A stretch of 64,000 nt of DNA from Sphingopyxis indica (GCF_900188185.1 NZ_FZPA01000001.1:434001-498000); one strand, 5' to 3'. Positions 8,460 to 19,433 are shown, counted from the stretch's first letter. The notes: generated by a model not told the origin, from the sequence alone. A program made the numbers and translations.

Positions 8460-9845
8460 ATGAATCGCAACCTGCTGACCAAAATCGCCGTTTCGGGCTT
8501 CGTGATCGGCATCGCCGCCACGGGCTGCAGCATGAACAAGATCGCCATGGCGCCGTCGGACACGCTCGGCAAGCCGCAGACCGCGTCCAGATCGGCCGAC
8601 AGGGCGCGCGAGGCGCTCGAGGAGGGCAAGGTCAGCAAGGCGGTCGCGCACGCCGAAGCTGCGGTTTCGGCCAGCCCGCGCGATGGCCATTATCGCGCGC
8701 TGCTGGGTCAGGCTTATCTGGGCGACGGCCGTTTCGCATCGGCCGCAACCGCGCTCGGCGAGGCGATGGAACTCGGCGCCGACGACAGCAACACGGTGAT
8801 CGCGCTCGCGCTCGCCAATATCGCGCAGGGCAAGCCCGCCGCGGCGGTCGAGCTGCTCAAAAGCCACAGCGACATTGTGCCGGCATCGGACGCCGGTCTC
8901 GCGCTGGCGCTCGCGGGCGACACGCAGTCGGCGATCTACGTTCTCACCGGCGCCGCGCGCCAGCCGGGGGCCGACGCCCGCACGCGCCAGAATCTCGCGC
9001 TTGCCTTCGCCCTGTCGGGGCGCTGGGCGCAGGCGCGCGTCCTCGCGTCGCAGGACCTGCCGCTCGACAAGCTCGAAGGCCGCATGGCCGAATGGTCGAA
9101 ACTCGCCGGGCAACCCAGACCCGAAATGCGCGTCGCCAGCCTGATCGGCACCGAGGTTCGGGCCGATTCCGGTATGCCGGTGCGCCTCGCGCTCAGCAAT
9201 TTTCCGGCCGACACGCAAATGGCCGCCGCCGAAGCGCCCGTTCAGGTCGCGAGCGCCGACCCCGCGCCGGTCGAAAGCTTCGCGCCGCCGCCGCCGGTCC
9301 AGCTTGCAAGCGCCGGCGACAGCGCGATCCGCACGGTCGAACTGCCGATGCCGCGGCGCGACGCGAGCGGGGTCGTGCCGGTGACCGAATTGCCGGCGCC
9401 CGCGCCGGTGATCCGCGCCGAATCGGAAAACTACCGCCACGCTCCGCGCGTCGCGGGCGCAAATGAAAGCGCCCTGGTCGCGCGCAAGGCCTCCGAACTC
9501 GCCGCGCGGATCACGCCGCAGCTGTTCAATGCGAAGGCGCCGTCGGGCTGGGCGGTCCAGCTCGGCGCCTATGACAGCCTGGCGGTCGCCAAGGAAAAAT
9601 GGGGCGCGATCCAGAAGCGCAACCGCACGCTCGCAGCCTTCCCGGGCGCGAGCTATGCCGCGGACGTCAAGGGCCGCACCTTCTATCGCCTGACGGTCAA
9701 CGGCCTGAAGAGCCGCGCCGATGCGCTGAGCCTGTGCGGCGAGCTGAAGGCCGTGGGGCAGGCGTGTTTCGTGCGTGAAATGGGCGGCGACGAGGCGATC
9801 CAGTGGGCGGCCAAAGCCGGCCCGGTACGCCTCGCCTCGCGCTGA
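8460..9845 (+). CDS. TPR lipoprotein with C-terminal SPOR domain
   Basis: A 461-aa predicted lipoprotein. The start MNRNLLTKIAVSGFVIGIAATGC gives a hydrophobic segment ending in a lipobox with Cys24, so the upstream ATG at 8436 is rejected. TPR-like helices follow (about residues 40-215: ARNLALAFALSGRWAQARVL style), then a Pro/Ala-rich linker and a SPOR domain (SGWAVQLGAYDSLAVAKEKW, about 370-450). It lies 46 bases after the RHH gene in the same direction as the ParA ATPase. It is probably anchored in the outer or inner membrane and binds septal peptidoglycan. Confidence 0.85.
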   Translation: MNRNLLTKIAVSGFVIGIAATGCSMNKIAMAPSDTLGKPQTASRSADRAREALEEGKVSKAVAHAEAAVSASPRDGHYRALLGQAYLGDGRFASAATALGEAMELGADDSNTVIALALANIAQGKPAAAVELLKSHSDIVPASDAGLALALAGDTQSAIYVLTGAARQPGADARTRQNLALAFALSGRWAQARVLASQDLPLDKLEGRMAEWSKLAGQPRPEMRVASLIGTEVRADSGMPVRLALSNFPADTQMAAAEAPVQVASADPAPVESFAPPPPVQLASAGDSAIRTVELPMPRRDASGVVPVTELPAPAPVIRAESENYRHAPRVAGANESALVARKASELAARITPQLFNAKAPSGWAVQLGAYDSLAVAKEKWGAIQKRNRTLAAFPGASYAADVKGRTFYRLTVNGLKSRADALSLCGELKAVGQACFVREMGGDEAIQWAAKAGPVRLASR

Positions 9846-9870
9846 GCGGGTCGTTCGAGGAACAAGGGAG

Positions 9871-9900
9871 GGCGCGGCTCGCGGGCCGCGCCTTTTCTTT
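9871..9900 (+). terminator. Intrinsic terminator after the SPOR lipoprotein gene
   Basis: GGCGCGGC (9871-9878) pairs with GCCGCGCC (9885-9892) around a six-base loop, followed by TTTTCTTT. It ends the parA-RHH-SPOR operon 26 bases after the stop codon. Confidence 0.8.
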
Positions 9901-9924
9901 GGGATTGAGCGGCGTGGCGGCTTC

Positions 9925-10102
9925 CGGGTGGGAGGGGTCGTTCATAAACCCCTCCTCTTCAGAGGAGGGGTTGGGGGTGGTGGCGCGCGGCAGCGCGCAA
10001 AACGTCTAGCACCACCCCGCTGCGACTAGCGAGCAAGCTCGCAAGTCTCGCTGCCCCTCCTCTGAAGAGGAGGGGTTCTGTCCGACGTCCGCTCTCCACC
10101 CC
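9925..10102 (+). repeat. 178-bp palindromic dispersed element, copy 1
   Basis: Both inner ends are 22-base near-palindromes built from the arm CCCCTCCTCT, so each end folds on itself and also pairs with the other. Between them are further stems: GCGCGC-GGCA-GCGCGC and GCGAGC-AA-GCTCGC, plus GGGGTGGTG pairing with CACCACCCC. A copy of the same length lies at 56693-56870 and an inverted shorter copy at 40325-40454. No open reading frame or transposase is inside. It behaves like a REP/MITE-type non-autonomous element in intergenic space. Confidence 0.85.
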
Positions 10103-10139
10103 GATCCAGACATTCGTGAAGCGGCGGGATCGCCCCGAA

Positions 10140-10330
10140 TCACAACGCCCGGGCCTCGTTGCCGAGACCCGGGCGCCTGTGACGAACGTCGCCAGCCCCC
10201 TATATGCAGGCCAGGCGAATGGCCTGCACTCCCTGGAGCCGGGCCTTTGGGCCGCGTTGAACCAGAACCCTAGGGCTAGGGCGAAGGATGCACTTTGTCA
10301 CCCTTTGGGACGCGCGTCGTGATCCTTTTG
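10140..10330 (+). ncRNA. Candidate structured RNA upstream of lolC/E
   Basis: This non-coding stretch holds a 28-base hairpin at 10147-10174 (GCCCGGG-CCTCG arms) and an eight-pair hairpin at 10206-10227 (GCAGGCCA/TGGCCTGC, loop GGCGAA). Outer closing pairs join GTGAC (10179-10183) to GTCAC (10297-10301), CGCC (10190-10193) to GGCG (10280-10283), and AGCCC (10194-10198) to GGGCT (10273-10277). Together they form a rod of 120-190 nt. The rod shape with a central open region recalls 6S RNA, but I cannot confirm the class; a long leader of lolC/E is the alternative. The strand is assumed from the downstream gene. Confidence 0.4.
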
Positions 10331-10476
10331 CCGCGCCCTGTGGCGGATCGGCAACATAATCTGCGAATCATTCGCAACAGGCACTTCTTCGCCGCCGCCA
10401 TTGCCAGCGCCGTATCACACCCCTAAAGCGGGCGCATGTGTCACCATGCACGCGTTCTGAAGGACCGACCGACCCG

Positions 10477-11719
10477 ATGATTCTGCGTCCTTACGAACGG
10501 GCCATCTTCAAACGCTATATGCTGCCGCAGCGCGGCGAAGGGTTCATCTTCGTCGCCGCCGCCTTCAGCTTCATCGCGGTAACGCTGGGCGTCGCCGCGC
10601 TCGTCATCGTGATGAGCGTGATGAACGGCGTGCGGTCGGACCTGTTCGACAAGATCGTAGGATTGAACGGCCATGCCGTCGTGCAGGGCTTCGGCGGCCG
10701 GCTTCCGAATTGGCAGGAGGTGCTCAGGCAAGCGAAAGCGACCCCCGGCATCACTTCGGCCACTCCGTTGATCGAGCAGCAGTTGCTCGCGACCTCCAAC
10801 GGCCGCGTCGAAGGCATTTTGATGCGCGGGATGCTTACGTCCGACATCCATAGCAATCAGACGCTCAACGCCAAAGTGCTGCAGGGCAGCCTGGACACGT
10901 TGCAGCCGGGGTCGGGCAATGTCGCGATCGGCAGCGAACTCGCCAGAAATCTTGGTGCGCAGGTCGGTTCGACGATCACCATCATCAACCCCTCCGGCCG
11001 CGCGACGCCCTTCGGCACGACCTATCGCGAGATTGCCTATCGCGTATCGGCGGTGTTCGAAATCGGCGTTTATGATTTCGACAAGCTCTATGTCGTGATG
11101 CCGATGCAGGACGCGCAATTGCTGCTGCTTTACGGCAACGATGTCGGGATGATCGAGGTGCAGACGACCGACCCCGACAAGGTCGGCGCGATATTGGAGC
11201 CGCTGCGCGAAAAGGTCGCGGCGCAGGCGGTGATTTCGGACTGGCGGTCGATGAACAGCAGCCTGTTCGAAGCGCTGTCGGTCGAGCGCGTCGCGATGTT
11301 CGTCATCCTGTCGCTGATCGTGCTCGTCGCGGCGTTCAACATCGTGTCGTCGCTCATCATGCTGGTGCGCGCCAAGACGCGCGACATGGCGATCCTGCGC
11401 ACGATGGGGGCGCCGCGCGATTCGGTGCTGCGCATTTTCATGGCGATCGGCCTGTCGATCGGGATCGCGGGCACCGCGGTCGGCATGGTCATCGGCTTTT
11501 CGCTGCTCTATTTCCGGCAGGGCGTGCTGCGCGGGGCCGAATTCGTCACCGGCCAGCCGTTGTGGGACCCGTCGATCCGCTTCCTCGCCGAGCTGCCGTC
11601 GAAGCCCGACCCGTTCGAGATCGTCGGCATCGCGGTGATGGCGGTCGTGTTCAGCTTCCTCGCGACGCTCTATCCCGCGTTCAAGGCGGCGAACACCGAT
11701 CCGGTGCAGGTGCTGCGCT

Positions 11720-11727
<8 letters not shown>
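10477..11727 (+). CDS. lolC: Lipoprotein-releasing ABC transporter permease (LolC/LolE)
   Basis: A 416-aa inner-membrane permease that extracts lipoproteins for delivery to the outer membrane via LolA. It has a TM segment near the N-terminus ([29 protein letters not shown]), a large periplasmic MacB-like domain, and three C-terminal TM segments ([68 protein letters not shown]). It ends in the family tail [15 protein letters not shown]. The start [15 protein letters not shown] is the family N-terminus, so the ATG at 10477 is preferred over 10438. lolD overlaps its end by eight bases. Whether it acts as LolC or as a combined LolC/E (LolF) cannot be told. Confidence 0.92.
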
Positions 11728-12397
<670 letters not shown>

Positions 12398-12414
12398 GCT
12401 GCCTCCCAAGGTCT

Positions 12415-12440
12415 GTCATCCCGGCGAAGGCCGGGATGAC
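12415..12440. repeat. REP-like palindrome
   Basis: GTCATCCCGGC (12415-12425) and GCCGGGATGAC (12430-12440) are perfect inverted arms around GAAG. It lies between lolD and the glutathione peroxidase gene. A degenerate relative is at 45128-45153. Confidence 0.7.
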
Positions 12441-12479
12441 GATTGGATGTAGCCGGCCTTGCGTTGGGGAGAAAATGTC

Positions 12480-12956
12480 ATGGCCCTCTACGATCTTTCG
12501 GCCAAGCTGTCCGGCGGCGGCGCGCAATCGCTGGCGGACTATCGCGGCAAGGTGCTGCTGATCGTCAACACCGCGTCGAAATGCGGCTTCACGCCGCAAT
12601 ATGAAGGGCTTGAGGCGCTGTATCGCGATTATAAGGATCGCGGCTTCGAAATCCTGGCTTTCCCGTGCAACCAGTTCGGCGCGCAGGAGCCGGGCGATGC
12701 CGAGGAAATCCGGAACTTCTGTTCGCTGACCTATGACGTCAGCTTTCCCCTGATGGCCAAGATCGACGTCAACGGCGACGATGCCGATCCGATCTTCAAG
12801 CATCTGAAGAAGGAAAAGAGCGGATTGCTCGGTAGCGCGATCAAATGGAATTTCACCAAATTCCTGGTCGACCGCGACGGCAAGGTTGTGTCGCGGCACG
12901 CGCCAACGACCAAGCCTGAGCAGCTTCGCAAGGAGATCGAGGAATTGCTGGGTTAG
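12480..12956 (+). CDS. Glutathione peroxidase family protein
   Basis: A 158-aa cytoplasmic peroxidase. The catalytic tetrad is visible: Cys in NTASKCGFTPQY, Gln in FPCNQFGAQEPG, and Trp/Asn in IKWNFTKFLVDRDG. It is the cysteine (not selenocysteine) form common in bacteria, which reduces hydroperoxides with thioredoxin or glutathione. The start MALYDLSAK at 12480 follows GGGGAGAA. The gene meets the AT-rich gene 12968-13576 tail to tail with only eleven bases between. Confidence 0.92.
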   Translation: MALYDLSAKLSGGGAQSLADYRGKVLLIVNTASKCGFTPQYEGLEALYRDYKDRGFEILAFPCNQFGAQEPGDAEEIRNFCSLTYDVSFPLMAKIDVNGDDADPIFKHLKKEKSGLLGSAIKWNFTKFLVDRDGKVVSRHAPTTKPEQLRKEIEELLG

Positions 12957-12967
12957 CGTTTAGTATA

Positions 12968-13576
12968 TTATTGTTTTAGTTTTATGTTTATAATTTTCTT
13001 CCTTCTCTCCGATATGAATGAAATTATATAGCTATCCCCTGCATCAGCCAAGACGAACGATGGGGCTTCTTTAATGTCTTTGATATATATATTAGATTGA
13101 TTTAGATATTTTTTCGGAAGGTTTATATTTTTAGATAGATAAGGGTAGTATATTTCTTTAATATAGAGAAAAATATTGTCAAAATCTTCAGTAATTTTTA
13201 GTGTCTTGTATATTTTTAAAGCGTCTCCCCTTCTGTTTAGAAAGGGTTTGCTTAGGGAGGCTATCCGAGTTTTTACCTTAGTGCTTTGTGATTTTGGATT
13301 ATCTGTGCATGGATGCTTTGGCCACGGCCAACCTAAATTATCAAAGAAAACACGACCCCCATGCGGGCTTTGGTAGAAAAAAACGAGTGCGCCACAAACA
13401 GGACAATGGGCATTTGGGTCCGTGTAAGATTCGCGAGACTGAAACGCTACGGTGGATTTCGGGCCAGATGAGTCACTCGAGCTAGAGCACCAACCACCAT
13501 GAAGATGTATCGGTGTCGACCTGCCATCAATATACCTAAATTCGATTTCGTCTCCGCAGTTATCGCAATACTGCAT
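12968..13576 (-). CDS. AT-rich hypothetical protein with N-terminal zinc ribbon
   Basis: A 202-aa protein of unknown function. The N-terminal half has two CxxC knuckles, MQYCDNCGDEIEFRYIDGR and AHCPVCGALVFFYQSPHGG, followed by VFFDNLGWPWPKHPC, so one or two zinc ions are likely. The motif GRSTPIHLHGGW between them is rich in His. The C-terminal half is Lys/Ile/Asn-rich (YLNQSNIYIKDIK). The DNA is strikingly AT-rich against GC-rich neighbours and its codon use differs, which points to horizontal gain. The ATG at 13576 is preferred because AAGGG lies six bases before it. No mobility gene is adjacent. Confidence 0.75.
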   Translation of the reverse strand: MQYCDNCGDEIEFRYIDGRSTPIHLHGGWCSSSSDSSGPKSTVAFQSRESYTDPNAHCPVCGALVFFYQSPHGGRVFFDNLGWPWPKHPCTDNPKSQSTKVKTRIASLSKPFLNRRGDALKIYKTLKITEDFDNIFLYIKEIYYPYLSKNINLPKKYLNQSNIYIKDIKEAPSFVLADAGDSYIISFISERRKKIINIKLKQ

Positions 13577-13722
13577 GACCAGCCCTTTTTCGCGCATGTC
13601 ACATGGGGTCGAACCTTACTTATTCGACGTTCAAAACCAGTTAAGATATTTACCGGTCGTATGAAGAGAAGGGGCGAGAGTTGCCCCTTCCCCGAATCGC
13701 CCCGTCCGCCTAGCGTCCCCCG

Positions 13723-16700
13723 ATGGCCTACTGCCCCTTCGTTCCGCTTCGCGTCTTTTCCAGCTACACGATGCTCGAAGGGGCGATCGACCCCAAAGCC
13801 ATTGCAAAGGCTGCGCGCGAGCGGGGGTTTCCGGCGGTCGCGGTCGCCGACCGTAACGGGCTCTACGGCGTCATGGCCTTTGGCGAGGCGTGCAGGGCCG
13901 CCGGGGTGCAGCCGATCGTCGGCGCCTTCCTCAGCATCGCGCGGCCGGGGCAGCGGCTGGCCAACGGCGCGCCGCTGATCGACTGGCTCGCACTCTATGC
14001 GCAGGACGAGGCGGGCTATAATAATCTCTGCGCGCTCGTCTCGGCAGCGCACCTCGACCGGCCGATCGAGCAGGAGCCGCATGTCGCGCTGTCGGCGCTT
14101 GCGGGCAGGACCGACGGGCTGATCTGCCTGACCGGCGGCGGCGAGGGCGCGCTCGCGCGGCTGCTCGCCGACGAGCAGAAGACCGCGGCCGATGATTATG
14201 TCGAGCAACTCGAAGCCTTGTTCGGCGGACGGCTCTATATAGAACTCTCGCGGCGCGGCGACGCCACCGAAAAGGCGGCCGAGGCGGCGCTGATCGACCT
14301 GGCCTATGCGCGCGCGCTGCCGCTCGTCGCGACCAATCCCGCCAATTTCGTCGAACCGCAATTCCACCCCGCGCACGATGCGATGCTGTGCATCGCGCAG
14401 TCGGCCTATGTCGAAAGCGAAGACCGGCGCGCCTCGAATCCCGAGGCGTGGCTGAAGCCCGCCGAGGCGATGGAAGACGGTTTTTCGGACCTGCCCGAAG
14501 CGATCCGCAACACGCTGGTGATCGCGCAGCGCTGCGCCTTCATGGCGCCGAAGCGCAAGCCGATCCTGCCGAGCCTCGCGGGCGACCGCGAGGGCGAAGC
14601 AGCACAGCTCAAGGCTGACGCCCACGCCGGGCTCGAGGCGCGGCTCGCGCTCTATGAGGGGCTGACCGCCGAGGAGCGGCAGGCCTATGTCGAACGGCTC
14701 GATTTCGAGATCGACGTCATCACCCAGATGGGTTTTCCAGGCTATTTCCTGATCGTCGCCGATTTCATCAAATGGGCGAAGGCGCACGATATTCCGGTGG
14801 GGCCGGGGCGCGGGTCGGGCGCGGGCAGCGTCGTCGCCTGGGCGCTGACGATCACCGACCTCGATCCGCTCAAGCTCGGCCTGCTTTTCGAGCGCTTCCT
14901 CAACCCCGAGCGCGTGTCGATGCCCGACTTCGACATCGACTTCTGCGAAACGCGGCGCGGCGAGGTAATCCGCTATGTGCAGGAAAAATACGGCCGCGAT
15001 ACGGTCGCGCAGATCATCACCTTCGGAAAGCTGAAGGCGCGCGCGGTGCTCAAGGACACCGGCCGCGTGCTCCAGATGAGCTATGGCCAGGTCGACCGGC
15101 TCGCGAAGCTGGTGCCCAATCATCCCACCGATCCCTGGACGCTCGAGCGCGCGCTGAACGGCGTTTCGGAGCTGATGACCGAATATAAGCAGGACGACGG
15201 GGTGCGCCGGCTGTTCGACATGGCGCGCCAATTGGAAGGCCTGCCGCGGCACAGTTCGACCCACGCGGCCGGCGTGGTGATCGGCGACCGCCCGCTCGAC
15301 CAGCTCGTCCCGCTCTATCGCGACCCGCGCTCGGACATGCCGGTGACGCAGTTCGATATGAAGTTCGTCGAGACCGCGGGGCTGGTCAAATTCGACTTCC
15401 TCGGCCTCAAGACGCTTTCGGTGCTCAAGGAAGCGCGGCGATTGCTCGCGCTGCGCGGGATCGACGTCGATCTCGACACGCTCGCGTGGGACGACCCGGG
15501 CGTATACGAACTGCTCCAGCGCGGCGACACGGTCGGCGTGTTCCAGCTCGAATCCGAAGGGATGCGGCGCACGCTGTCGGCGGTGAAGCCGACCAATTTC
15601 GGCGACATCATCGCGCTCGTCGCGCTCTATCGCCCGGGGCCGATGGACAATATTCCGCTGTTCGGCGCGCGCAAGAACGGGCGCGAGCCGATCGCCTATC
15701 CGCACCCGCTGCTCGAAGGCATCCTCGCCGAAACCTATGGCATTTTCGTCTATCAGGAACAGGTGATGCAGGCGGCGCAGATCCTGGCGGGCTACAGCCT
15801 CGGCGGCGCCGACCTGCTCCGTCGCGCGATGGGCAAGAAGATCCAGGCGGAGATGGACGCGCAGCGCGAAACCTTTGTGAAGGGTTGCGGCGAACATAAT
15901 GGAATCGAGGCGAAAAAAGCGAATGAGCTGTTCGACTTGATCGACAAATTCGCGGGCTATGGCTTCAACAAGAGCCATGCTGCGGCCTATGCGCTGCTCG
16001 CTTATCAGACCGCGTGGCTGAAGGCGCATCATCCGCATGAATTTTTCGCAGCCTCGATGTCGTTCGACAGCCACCAGACCGACAAGCTGTCGATCTTCAT
16101 CGACGATATGCGGCGGCTCGACATCGCGGTCGCGCCGCCGTCGGTGAACGAGAGCGAGGCCGATTTCGCGGTGAGCCAGACCGATGAAGGACTCGCGGTG
16201 CGCTACGCGCTCGGCGCGCTCAAGGGCGTCGGCGAGAAAGCGATGGAAGCACTCGTCGCCGAACGGCGCGCGCGCGGCGATTTCGCGAGCCTCGACGATT
16301 TCGCGAGCCGCATCGACCCGAAACTGCTCAACCGCCGCCAGATCGAGGCACTTGCCGCCGCGGGGGCCTTCGACGCGATCGAGCCCGACCGGCCGCGCGC
16401 CTTTGCCGGCGCCGAGGCGCTGCTCGCCTGCGCGAACAGTTCGGCGCACGAGCGATCGACCGGGCAGGGCGGATTGTTCGGCGGCGACGTCGACCTCGCA
16501 CCCGTGCTCCAGCTTCCCGCGGCCGAACCGTGGACGCTCGCCGATCGGATGACCCGTGAGAAGGAAGCATTCGGCTTTTATTTCTCCGCGCACCCGGTCG
16601 AGCAATATGAGGCCATCCTCGCGGCGCGCGGCGCACGCACCTATGGCGACATCTGCGAAAATGTCGAGATGACGCCGGGCACGCGCGTCCCGATGACGAT

Positions 16701-17214
16701 GGCGGCGATGGTCGAAAGCGCGCGCGCGCGCATGTCGCAGCGCGGCAATCGCTTCCTCAACCTCACGTTGTCGGACCGCAGCGGCCAGTTCCAGTCGAGC
16801 TGCTTCGACGAAGGCGCGGGCAAGATATTGGAAGCGCTCGCGGCCGAGGGCGGCTGCGCGCTGCTGTCGGTCGAACTCGATCTGCTCGAGGGCGAAGAGA
16901 CGCCGCGCGTGACGGTGCGCGGCGCGCAGTCGCTCGCCGACATCGCGGCGAGTGCCGCGCTGCAATTGACGTGCCGCGTCGAACAGGCAAGCGCGGTCGC
17001 CGAAATGGCGGCGCTGCTCGAACGGCGCGACGATGCGCGCGGGCGGGTGATCCTGACCACCGACGATCCCGACACGGGTGAAGCGATCCGCATCCACCTC
17101 GGCCGCACTTTCGCGCTTGGCCCCGACGTCGTCGACCGGCTGCGGCTGGTCGCCGGGCTGATCGATCCGTCGCTGTCGCTCCATACCCCGCGCGATTTCC
17201 GGGTTCGAAGCTGA
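13723..17214 (+). CDS. dnaE: DNA polymerase III subunit alpha
   Basis: Replicative polymerase, 1163 aa. Order: PHP domain (residues 1-280), polymerase core with GPGRGSGAGSVVAW and the catalytic aspartates in MPDFDIDFCETRR, fingers, helix-hairpin-helix region, and an OB-fold (TRVPMTMAAMVESARARMS) near residue 985. The PHP domain is degenerate: the first metal motif, HLRVHS in E. coli, reads PLRVFS here, so it should not proofread and a separate DnaQ would be needed. Length matches DnaE1. It stands alone, with a REP-type element after its stop codon. Confidence 0.96.
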   Translation: MAYCPFVPLRVFSSYTMLEGAIDPKAIAKAARERGFPAVAVADRNGLYGVMAFGEACRAAGVQPIVGAFLSIARPGQRLANGAPLIDWLALYAQDEAGYNNLCALVSAAHLDRPIEQEPHVALSALAGRTDGLICLTGGGEGALARLLADEQKTAADDYVEQLEALFGGRLYIELSRRGDATEKAAEAALIDLAYARALPLVATNPANFVEPQFHPAHDAMLCIAQSAYVESEDRRASNPEAWLKPAEAMEDGFSDLPEAIRNTLVIAQRCAFMAPKRKPILPSLAGDREGEAAQLKADAHAGLEARLALYEGLTAEERQAYVERLDFEIDVITQMGFPGYFLIVADFIKWAKAHDIPVGPGRGSGAGSVVAWALTITDLDPLKLGLLFERFLNPERVSMPDFDIDFCETRRGEVIRYVQEKYGRDTVAQIITFGKLKARAVLKDTGRVLQMSYGQVDRLAKLVPNHPTDPWTLERALNGVSELMTEYKQDDGVRRLFDMARQLEGLPRHSSTHAAGVVIGDRPLDQLVPLYRDPRSDMPVTQFDMKFVETAGLVKFDFLGLKTLSVLKEARRLLALRGIDVDLDTLAWDDPGVYELLQRGDTVGVFQLESEGMRRTLSAVKPTNFGDIIALVALYRPGPMDNIPLFGARKNGREPIAYPHPLLEGILAETYGIFVYQEQVMQAAQILAGYSLGGADLLRRAMGKKIQAEMDAQRETFVKGCGEHNGIEAKKANELFDLIDKFAGYGFNKSHAAAYALLAYQTAWLKAHHPHEFFAASMSFDSHQTDKLSIFIDDMRRLDIAVAPPSVNESEADFAVSQTDEGLAVRYALGALKGVGEKAMEALVAERRARGDFASLDDFASRIDPKLLNRRQIEALAAAGAFDAIEPDRPRAFAGAEALLACANSSAHERSTGQGGLFGGDVDLAPVLQLPAAEPWTLADRMTREKEAFGFYFSAHPVEQYEAILAARGARTYGDICENVEMTPGTRVPMTMAAMVESARARMSQRGNRFLNLTLSDRSGQFQSSCFDEGAGKILEALAAEGGCALLSVELDLLEGEETPRVTVRGAQSLADIAASAALQLTCRVEQASAVAEMAALLERRDDARGRVILTTDDPDTGEAIRIHLGRTFALGPDVVDRLRLVAGLIDPSLSLHTPRDFRVRS

Positions 17215-17275
17215 ACAGCACCGCCTGCAAAAGCCGAGGCATGGTGGCGGGCTTCGGGCGGGAGGGGGCATAACA

Positions 17276-17412
17276 AATCCTCCCCGCTTGCGGGGAGGGG
17301 GACCGCCGAAGGCGGTGGAGGGGGTTGTCGTCCTGAGGCAGCGCCTGCGCGAGGACGCCACCCCCCTCCGTCAGCCCTGCGGGCTGCCACCTCCCCGCGA
17401 GCGGGGAGGATT
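17276..17412. repeat. Palindromic intergenic element, second family
   Basis: The ends AATCCTCCCCGC and GCGGGGAGGATT are inverted repeats, and each end also folds on itself (CTCCCCGCTTGCGGGGAG and CTCCCCGCGAGCGGGGAG). The middle contains ACCGCCGAAGGCGGT and GGAGGGGGT...ACCCCCCTCC stems. The outer flanks (GGCGGGAGGG and CTTCCCACCCC) resemble those of the 178-bp family, so the two families seem to share architecture but not sequence. It starts about 60 bases after the dnaE stop. Confidence 0.75.
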
Positions 17413-17821
17413 GTAATGTCCGCTTCCCACCCCAAGCCGGTTGTTCGCCGCGGAAAAAAACGCTTTCCTACATTATCCGGCTGTGCCAGCCTTCACCCGG
17501 CTCTTTCATCCGGTGGATAAAAGCGGTTGCTGTCCAGCTCGCGCGTGCGGCCGCGGCGAGGCGCGCGCGATGCGTTCGGCAATCCTCCCGGTCCAGATCG
17601 GGGGACGCAATGGGCTGACCTTTCCTGAACTTTGGAACCCGGCCGCGACGACGAAAGACGGCATGACGGATATCCACCCCGAAGCTGCCATTGCCAGCCG
17701 GGTTTCAATCGGCATGCTTCGCCAAAGGGGGAAATTCGTTCCCGACGGAGAAAGCTTTGCCCCTTGCGTCCGCGGCACCGACCACCCTATCCACAAGCCA
17801 AACAACAAAGAGGATGCCGAT
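17413..17821. other. Gap between repeat and acyl-CoA ligase gene
   Basis: About 400 bases with no gene I can support. The ligase reading frame stays open back to 17441, but the translated stretch is Cys/Arg-rich and lacks family similarity, so it is treated as non-coding leader. The ligase promoter is expected here; I see no clear -35/-10 pair. Confidence 0.4.
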
Positions 17822-19426
<1,605 letters not shown>

Positions 19427-19433
19427 ACCACCC

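Noticed and set aside
9846..10476. RNase P RNA, tmRNA or SRP RNA in the gap before lolC/E
   Set aside because: None of the hallmark sequences of those RNAs is present; only a generic structured RNA is supported.
13447..17361. Open frame of 1304 codons antisense to dnaE
   Set aside because: It is the mirror of dnaE in GC-rich DNA, is very rich in Arg/Ala/Asp, and has no domain signature.
17441..17821. N-terminal extension of the acyl-CoA ligase frame
   Set aside because: No similarity to ligases; the family N-terminus begins at 17822 with a ribosome-binding site.
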